NCBI GenBank assembly: GCA_946481275.1
Contig: CAMLMV010000003.1
Location: forward strand, 62,001-126,000
Direction of reading: 5' to 3'
DNA: 64,000 nucleotides
Origin: an uncultured Massilia sp.
GTDB lineage: Bacteria > Pseudomonadota > Gammaproteobacteria > Burkholderiales > Burkholderiaceae
The position numbers were made by a program, and so were the translations under genes. This document shows positions 59,464 to 64,000 of this stretch, one piece after another (the stretch's first letter is position 1; each line of letters opens with the position of its first letter). Under the pieces are notes generated by a model. The model had not been told where the DNA came from, did no database searches, and was given only the letters and a program-made list of their open reading frames with translations.

Positions 59464-60267
59464 TCACATCCAGGTATCGACCGGCTTGGACGGCAGAGGT
59501 TCCCCCGCCAGGCACACCAGCTTGATCTCCATCTGCAACGCCACGAGCAACGTGGTCTGCACGAACCCCAGCTCCCCCCTGACGGGATGCCTGAACCGCC
59601 GTTCCCCGCCTTCCCGGTGCAGCACGTCCTGCCTCTCCCAGCACTGCGCGAACAGCGCGCTGTCCCGGCACAACTGCTCGGCGAGAGACTGCATGTCCCC
59701 ATCCGCCGGCCGCCGGTGGAAGTCGGCCCGGAATTCCGCCGCCAGCCGCCGGGCCCGCTTGTCCCAGTCCACGATGAGCTCGCGTGCGGCGGGATGCAGG
59801 AAGACGTAGCGGAGCAGGTTGCGGTCGGGCGCGTCCGCGTCCAGCCAGCCGACGAACAGCGCGGCGGCGGCAGCGTTCCACGCGCGGGCGGTCCACGTGT
59901 GGTCGAGCAGGTAGGCCGGCGCGGACATCAGGCCCGGCAGCGCCAGCAGGGCCGGGGACAGGTCGTCGACGTGGTCGGGGAGGGCGCGCGGGTCTTTCTT
60001 TCCGGCGAGGTCGAACAGCGATGCCCGCTCCGCCGCAGACAGTTGCAGCGCCTCGGCCAGGCGCGATAGCGCCGCCACGGACGGCTGCACGTCGCGGCCC
60101 TGTTCCAGCCATGTGATCCACGTGACGCCGAGGCCGGCGGCGTCGGCCAGCTCTTCGCGGCGCAGGCCGGGCGTACGGCGGCGCGTGCCCGGCCTGGCGG
60201 GCGTCAGGCGTGCGCGGTGCGCGCGGATGAAGGCGCCGAGCAGCTGGCGCTGGTGCGTGTCCGTCAT
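59464..60267 (-). CDS. XRE/MmyB-type transcriptional regulator
   Basis: 267-aa regulator: N-terminal XRE-like HTH (about 8-90; TPGLRREELADAAGLGVTWITWLEQGRDVQPSVAALSRLAEALQL) and a MmyB-type ligand-binding domain (about 110-260) with PAYLLDHTWTARAWNAAAAALF, RNLLRYVFLHPAARELIVDWDKRARRLAAEFRAD and FRHPVRGELGFVQTTLL. MmyB-type domains are PAS-like and bind small lipophilic ligands, and often repress a divergent oxidoreductase or methyltransferase. ATG 60267 follows GGAG. Divergent from a SAM methyltransferase (89 bp) and followed by the di-iron gene on the same strand. Confidence 0.87.
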   Translation of the reverse strand: MTDTHQRQLLGAFIRAHRARLTPARPGTRRRTPGLRREELADAAGLGVTWITWLEQGRDVQPSVAALSRLAEALQLSAAERASLFDLAGKKDPRALPDHVDDLSPALLALPGLMSAPAYLLDHTWTARAWNAAAAALFVGWLDADAPDRNLLRYVFLHPAARELIVDWDKRARRLAAEFRADFHRRPADGDMQSLAEQLCRDSALFAQCWERQDVLHREGGERRFRHPVRGELGFVQTTLLVALQMEIKLVCLAGEPLPSKPVDTWM

Positions 60268-60298
60268 GGTGCTCCTGATACTAGGATAAACAGGCTCC

Positions 60299-60327
60299 TT
60301 GTAACAGGAAAACGCCTCGCCGACAAT
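60299..60327 (+). promoter_or_regulatory. Promoter candidate of the SAM methyltransferase gene
   Basis: TTGTAA (60299-60304), 17-bp spacer, GACAAT (60322-60327), each 4 of 6 to consensus; ATG at 60357 with AAGGAG 6 nt upstream. Two AACAGG copies (60289-60294 and 60303-60308), 14 bp apart, overlap the -35 and could be sites for the divergent MmyB-type regulator. Confidence 0.45.
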
Positions 60328-60356
60328 GATTCCACACCCAAAAACAAGGAGCGAAC

Positions 60357-61118
60357 ATGCAGAACCACGACGCCACCGTCCTCGAACAATACGATTCCCG
60401 CGCCGAAGCGTATCTCACCAGTGCCGTGCACGCCGCCGGCGCGGACCTGGACCGGATGGCGGACCTGATCGGCCACCGCCCGGATGCCGTCGCGCTGGAC
60501 ATGGGCTGCGGCGGCGGCCACGTGGCGTTCCGCATGGCGGGCCAGGTCGGCAAGGTGGTCGCGTACGACCTGTCCGCCGCGATGCTGGACACGGTCGCGG
60601 CCGAGGCCCGCCGGCGGGGCCTGGACAATGTCGTCACGAAGCAGGGCGCGGCCGAGGCGCTGCCCTGTCCGGATGCGTCGTTCGACGTCGTCGCCACCCG
60701 CTACAGCGCGCATCATTGGGGCGCGCTCAGGGACGGGCTCGCGCAGATGCGGCGCGTAACGAAGCCGGACGGCCTCGCGTTGTTCATGGACGTCGTTTCC
60801 CCTGGCGGGGCGCTGCTGGATACATGGCTGCAGACGCTGGAGTTGTTGCGCGATCCGTCCCACGTGCGCAACGCGTCCGTGGAAGAGTGGACGACGACGC
60901 TGGCGGCCGTCGGTTTCGCGGTCGACGACGTGGTCATGTACAAGCTGCGCCTGGAATTCGGTTCGTGGATCGCGCGGATGCGCACGCCCGACGTCCACGT
61001 CGCCGCGATCCGTTCGCTGCACGCGCGCGCATCGGGCGAGGTGAAGGATTATTTCCAGATCGGGGACGACGGCAGCTTCACGGTGGACACCGCGCTGATC
61101 GTCGCCCGTCCGGTTTAA
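60357..61118 (+). CDS. Class I SAM-dependent methyltransferase
   Basis: 253-aa methyltransferase. The SAM-binding motif I is ALDMGCGGGHVAFRMA, followed by VAYDLSAAMLDTVAAEARRRGL, GAAEALPCPDASFDVVATRYSAHHW and the later LAQMRRVTKPDGLALFMDVVSPGG, a pattern of the UbiE/SmtA-like small-molecule group. The acceptor is unknown. ATG 60357 is preceded by AAGGAG. Divergent from the MmyB-type regulator and convergent with fetB, whose stop overlaps its own by four bases. MmyB-regulated single methyltransferases are common in this arrangement. Confidence 0.85.
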   Translation: MQNHDATVLEQYDSRAEAYLTSAVHAAGADLDRMADLIGHRPDAVALDMGCGGGHVAFRMAGQVGKVVAYDLSAAMLDTVAAEARRRGLDNVVTKQGAAEALPCPDASFDVVATRYSAHHWGALRDGLAQMRRVTKPDGLALFMDVVSPGGALLDTWLQTLELLRDPSHVRNASVEEWTTTLAAVGFAVDDVVMYKLRLEFGSWIARMRTPDVHVAAIRSLHARASGEVKDYFQIGDDGSFTVDTALIVARPV

Positions 61119-61909
61119 AGCCGGAGGCGATCGACCCGCAGCCGCTGGCGGTCGTCGCTGAGGGCGCGCACGGCCAGCAGCGCGGCGCCGACGGACGCCA
61201 GGCCGCTCGCGCCGGCCAGCAGGAACATCAGCAGGATCTGGTATTTGACGGCCTCGATCGGGTCCATGCCGGCCAGCAGCTGGCCCGTCATGATGCCGGG
61301 CAGGGTGATGATGCCGGCGGCCGACATCTGATTCGCGACGGGGATCATGCCGCGCCGCGTGGCGTTGCGCACGAGCGGGCCGATCGCCTCGCGCAGCGGC
61401 GTGCCGAGGGCCAGCCGCGCCTCGATGCGGGCGCGCTCGCGCACGACCCCGTCGAGGATGCCGTCCAGCGCGAGGCTGGCGGCGTTCAGCACGCTGCCGA
61501 GGACGATGCCCATCAGCGGGATCGCGTAGCGCGGTTCGTACCACGGCGTCGGGCGCACGGCCGTCGTCAGCGCCAGCAGCACGGTCGCGAAGCCGGCGCA
61601 GGAGACGACGGCGGCGCTGATCCGGTAATTCATGTGGCGCTTCAGGCGCTGCTTCGGCCGGGTCGCGACCTCGCGCGTGGCGGCGGCGATCATGAACAGG
61701 ACGACGGCCAGCGTGGCCGCCGCGGAGCTCGTGGCGAACACGTGGCGCAGGACGAGGCCGACGATCGTCAGCTGCGCCACCATGCGCACGGCCGCGACGA
61801 GGATCTGGCGGTGCAGCCCGAGGCCCAGCGCGAGCGACAGCGCGGCGTCCAGGACGATCAGGATCGCGGCCGCGACGAGGTCCCAGGTGCCCAGGTGGAT
61901 CGCATTCAT
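61115..61909 (-). CDS. fetB: FetB/YbbM-type ABC exporter permease
   Basis: 264-aa integral membrane protein with about seven helices and the UPF0014/FetB pattern: RMVAQLTIVGLVLRHVF, WYEPRYAIPLMGIVLGSVLNAASLALD, RIEARLALGTPLREAIGPLVRNATRRGMIP and AAGIITLPGIMTGQLLAGMDPIEAVKYQILLMFLL. FetAB in E. coli exports iron and protects against peroxide. It is translated from an ATGA overlap with the ATPase gene. Length fits the family. Confidence 0.88.
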   Translation of the reverse strand: MNAIHLGTWDLVAAAILIVLDAALSLALGLGLHRQILVAAVRMVAQLTIVGLVLRHVFATSSAAATLAVVLFMIAAATREVATRPKQRLKRHMNYRISAAVVSCAGFATVLLALTTAVRPTPWYEPRYAIPLMGIVLGSVLNAASLALDGILDGVVRERARIEARLALGTPLREAIGPLVRNATRRGMIPVANQMSAAGIITLPGIMTGQLLAGMDPIEAVKYQILLMFLLAGASGLASVGAALLAVRALSDDRQRLRVDRLRL

Positions 61910-62526
61910 GTCGCGGCCAGCCTTCCCTGCTCGATCCGGAAGATGCGCTGCGCGAGGCGGCGCGCCTGCTCTCCCGCGTGCGTGACGATCAGCAGGGCCA
62001 TGCCGTCCGCGAGCCGTGCGCGCAGCAGCGTCTCCACGCGCGCGACGGCGTCGGGGTCGAGGGCGGCCGTCGGTTCGTCCAGCAGCAGCACGCGCGGGCG
62101 CCGGGCCAGCGAGCGGACGAGGGCGAGGCGCTGGCGTTCGCCCGTCGACAGGCGCCCGATGTCGGTGTCCAGCAGTGCCGGCGCGAGGCCCAGGGCGGCC
62201 AGCGTGGCGTCCACGAGGTCGCGGTCGGCGGCGGCGAAGTGCGCGCCGGCCGTGTCTTCCCACCAGGCCGGTTCGGCCGCCTGGTAGACGACGGCTGCGC
62301 GCCAGTCGGGCGCGGACATGGACGAAGCCGGCCGGCCGTCCAGCAGGGCCTCGCCCTCGTGCGGGTCGAGATCGGCCAGCATGCGCAGCAGGACGCTTTT
62401 ACCCGCGCCGGACGGGCCCTGGATCGCGATGCATTCGCCCGCGTGCACGTCGAACGTGAACGGTCCGCCGAACGGCGAACGCAGATCGCGTGCGGACAAC
62501 AGGACCGCCGCGCTCAACCCAGCCAC
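61906..62526 (-). CDS. fetA: FetA-type ABC exporter ATPase
   Basis: 206-aa ATPase: Walker A GPSGAGKSVLL, signature LSTGERQRLALVRSLARRP, Walker B VLLLDEPTAALDP and switch His in IVTHAGEQA. Q-loop VVYQAAEPAWWEDTA. FetA-type, short and without a fused permease. The start is uncertain: GTG 62526 was used, overlapping the upstream ORF by 13 bp; TTG 62517 is possible. It is the second of three overlapping leftward genes. Confidence 0.85.
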   Translation of the reverse strand: MAGLSAAVLLSARDLRSPFGGPFTFDVHAGECIAIQGPSGAGKSVLLRMLADLDPHEGEALLDGRPASSMSAPDWRAAVVYQAAEPAWWEDTAGAHFAAADRDLVDATLAALGLAPALLDTDIGRLSTGERQRLALVRSLARRPRVLLLDEPTAALDPDAVARVETLLRARLADGMALLIVTHAGEQARRLAQRIFRIEQGRLAAT

Positions 62527-62774
62527 GCGCGCAGCACGTCCGCGCTTTGCGTCATGCCGGATTTCAGGCGGCGCTCGGCCTGCGCGGCGCATTGTTCGGG
62601 CGTGCCGGCGCCCTGGTCGGACGCCTTCATCGCCATCGCCCTGGCGGCGATGCCGAAGGCGAGGATCGCTTCGTCCCACGCGAGGCCGGAGGCCAGTGCG
62701 TGTTCGACGACGTGCGCCGTCAGTGCGCCGAGGCGGTCGACCCGCGCGCGGTCCATGTTGTCCAGTTTTAGCAT
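62514..62774 (-). CDS. Small hypothetical helical protein
   Basis: 86-aa protein, not recognised. Predicted to be mostly helical: DRARVDRLGALTAHVVEHALASGLAWDEAILAFGIAARAMAMKA, then PEQCAAQAERRLKSG. Single Cys, no signal or membrane helix. ATG 62774 has GGAGGA 6 nt upstream, a strong site that supports it being a real gene. It overlaps fetA, so it is probably co-translated with the exporter and could be an accessory factor for it. Confidence 0.62.
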   Translation of the reverse strand: MLKLDNMDRARVDRLGALTAHVVEHALASGLAWDEAILAFGIAARAMAMKASDQGAGTPEQCAAQAERRLKSGMTQSADVLRAWLG

Positions 62775-62844
62775 CGCTCGTCCTCCATGGCTATCGTCTG
62801 CCACTTTGTAGCACGTCCGCTGCGGCGCGTCCGTGCGGTGGCGA

Positions 62845-63390
62845 TCACGAACGGGCGGCGGCGCGGATCAGGTCGAAGGGGGAGATGTCGCGCACGGTGG
62901 AACGCGAGTTCAGCAGGCTGTTGTCGAAGTGGCCGAAACCGCCGGGCACGCCAGGGCGGTCGTTCCAGTGGCGCAGCGGCGCGTCGTCGACGCCGAACTG
63001 CGCTTCCAGCTCCAGTTGTTTCACACGGGCGGTCAGGGTGGCGACGGTGCCGCGCAGTTCCGCCAGTTCGCGGTCGCGCTCGAGGAGGGCCTGGTCGTGG
63101 GCGGCGCGCAGCAGGCGCAGGCGCTCGTCGAAGTCGGCGTGCAGGCGGTCGACCAGTTCGTCGACGAGGGCGTGCAGGGCGCGGCCCGTGTCCTCGCGGC
63201 GCATGCCGGGCACGGCGTCCGCGGCGCCGTCTTCGGCGCGCAGCTCCTTGAGGTATTTGTGGATGGTCGACTTGGAGCCGCTGTCGCCCAGCGCATGGCG
63301 CACCGCGTCGACGGAGGGGTGACGGCCCTCCGCCACCAGCCGGTCGCGGGCTTCCCTGACCTGTGATTTCGTGAGACCGCTGCGCGCCAT
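62845..63390 (-). CDS. KfrA-like DNA-binding coiled-coil protein
   Basis: 181-aa protein. The N-terminal KfrA-type DNA-binding region (about 5-50; LTKSQVREARDRLVAEGRHPSVDAVRHALGDSGSKSTIHKYLKELRAE) is followed by a coiled coil (about 70-125) with RALHALVDELVDRLHADFDERLRLLRAAHDQALLERDRELAELRGTVATL and an extended tail. KfrA proteins are plasmid partition-associated proteins; chromosomal KfrA-like proteins are frequent but poorly understood. ATG 63390 has GGAG 6 nt upstream. No plasmid features are nearby, so it is taken as a chromosomal homologue. Confidence 0.78.
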   Translation of the reverse strand: MARSGLTKSQVREARDRLVAEGRHPSVDAVRHALGDSGSKSTIHKYLKELRAEDGAADAVPGMRREDTGRALHALVDELVDRLHADFDERLRLLRAAHDQALLERDRELAELRGTVATLTARVKQLELEAQFGVDDAPLRHWNDRPGVPGGFGHFDNSLLNSRSTVRDISPFDLIRAAARS

Positions 63391-63415
63391 GAATACTCCA
63401 CTTCGTCGAATCCGA

Positions 63416-64000
63416 TCAGGAACTGGCCTGATTCACCAGTCCGCGGTGCTGCACGCGATTCAGTTTCGGATGCACGACCGGGACGGTCAGCATTGTACTG
63501 CCGACGGCCATCAAAAGGAGCGCGGTGAACGTCTCGCTCGTGATGATCTGCTTGTCGAGCAGGATGTTGGCGAAGATGATCTCGATGAGGCCCTTCGTCT
63601 GCAGCAGCCAGCCGATGATCGACGCTTCGCCGTCCTTCCACTTCAGGACCTTCCCGGCGATGTGGGCGCCGGCCAGCTTGCCGCCGACGGACGCGAACAG
63701 CAGCAGGCCGGCCGCGAAGAACACGGCGTAGCCGCCCAGGTCCCATTTCGTGCGCAGGCCGGTGCTGAGGAAGAACACGGGCATCAGGACGAGCAATACG
63801 TTCTCGAAGAGCGTGTCCAGGTGGTCCTGCCTGAACCAGTCCGCGTCCATCACGACGCCCGCCAGGAACGCGCCCACCATGAAATGCAGGCCGGCCCAGT
63901 CGGCGCCGAACGCGCAGGCGATCAGCCAGATCATCGCCACGTACCAGCGGTCGTTCTGGCCGAGGCGCGCCATCAGGCGGCGGAACACGAACGTCAGCAC
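63416..64000 (-). CDS. Kef-type cation/proton antiporter (C-terminal part)
   Basis: The last 194 residues of a gene continuing past the right edge. Membrane-helix-rich CPA2 antiporter: FMVGAFLAGVVMDADWFR, ENVLLVLMPVFFLSTGLRTKWDL and WLLQTKGLIEIIFANILLDKQIITSETFTALLLMAVGSTMLTVPVV match the second half of the Na+/K+:H+ exchanger domain. The protein ends shortly after that domain (HPKLNRVQHRGLVNQASS) without a TrkA-N or USP domain. The ion cannot be read from this fragment. Confidence 0.82.
   Translation of the reverse strand: MLTFVFRRLMARLGQNDRWYVAMIWLIACAFGADWAGLHFMVGAFLAGVVMDADWFRQDHLDTLFENVLLVLMPVFFLSTGLRTKWDLGGYAVFFAAGLLLFASVGGKLAGAHIAGKVLKWKDGEASIIGWLLQTKGLIEIIFANILLDKQIITSETFTALLLMAVGSTMLTVPVVHPKLNRVQHRGLVNQASS

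Noticed and set aside
1..64000. tRNA or rRNA genes, CRISPR arrays, insertion sequences or prophage
   Set aside because: No cloverleaf or rRNA-like stretch, no regularly spaced repeats and no transposase or integrase domain were seen in any frame.

Overview
The window (about 66-70% GC by eye, nearly all coding) looks like chromosomal DNA of an Oxalobacteraceae-type betaproteobacterium, most likely Massilia or a close relative. This rests on codon bias, a Wsp-like chemosensory operon, a betaproteobacterial type IV pilus minor-pilin operon, and a hopanoid cluster carrying its own dxs and ispH. No rRNA, tRNA, CRISPR array, transposase or prophage was seen. The assignment is inferred from gene content and not from a marker gene.

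Layout. 1-937: 3' part of hemN. 1.0-7.4 kb: a cluster of signalling proteins without DNA-binding domains (PAS/GGDEF/EAL/REC hybrid, two HDOD proteins, REC-HD-GYP hybrid, stand-alone REC), several with degenerate catalytic motifs. 7.7-18.2 kb: a translationally coupled chemosensory operon in the order cheW-cheR(TPR)-cheW-mcp-cheA(REC)-cheB-output. It matches the Wsp surface-sensing system, but the output protein has a dead GGDEF and an intact EAL domain, so it is predicted to degrade c-di-GMP and not make it. 18.3-27.2 kb: an accessory region with secreted GH2 and GH42 beta-galactosidase-like enzymes, an Hcp / Tai-like immunity / Tae4-like amidase type VI secretion module, a PAS histidine kinase and a membrane-anchored AraC regulator. 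27.6-35.5 kb: pilE-fimT-pilV-pilW-pilX-pilY1, five of them joined by 4-bp stop/start overlaps. 35.5-40.9 kb: DUF3108 protein, MarR-type regulator, membrane protein, zinc alcohol dehydrogenase, MFS exporter and LysR regulator.

41.0-58.4 kb: a large hopanoid locus. It holds dxs-hpnD-shc-hpnG (rightward), hpnN-mlaA (leftward), hpnM (rightward), ispH-hpnH-hpnI-hpnJ-hpnK-hpnL (leftward) and hpnA (rightward). Together these cover isoprenoid precursor supply (dxs, ispH), presqualene diphosphate formation, cyclisation, C35 side-chain addition (hpnH, hpnG, hpnA), head-group decoration (hpnI, hpnK, hpnJ) and transport or membrane placement (hpnL, hpnM, hpnN, mlaA). hpnC and hpnE are not in the window, so squalene formation must be completed elsewhere. 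A di-iron ferritin-like protein sits next to hpnA. 59.5-64.0 kb: MmyB-type regulator divergent from a SAM methyltransferase, a FetAB-like ABC exporter with a small co-transcribed ORF, a KfrA-like coiled-coil protein and the C-terminal part of a Kef-type antiporter.

Most neighbours overlap or are separated by a few bases, so promoters are sparse. Several visible -10 elements share the form TAGAAT, and two regulator genes have a -10 hexamer exactly 6 nt before their ATG, suggesting leaderless mRNAs. All functions are read from motifs in the translations; no database search was run.
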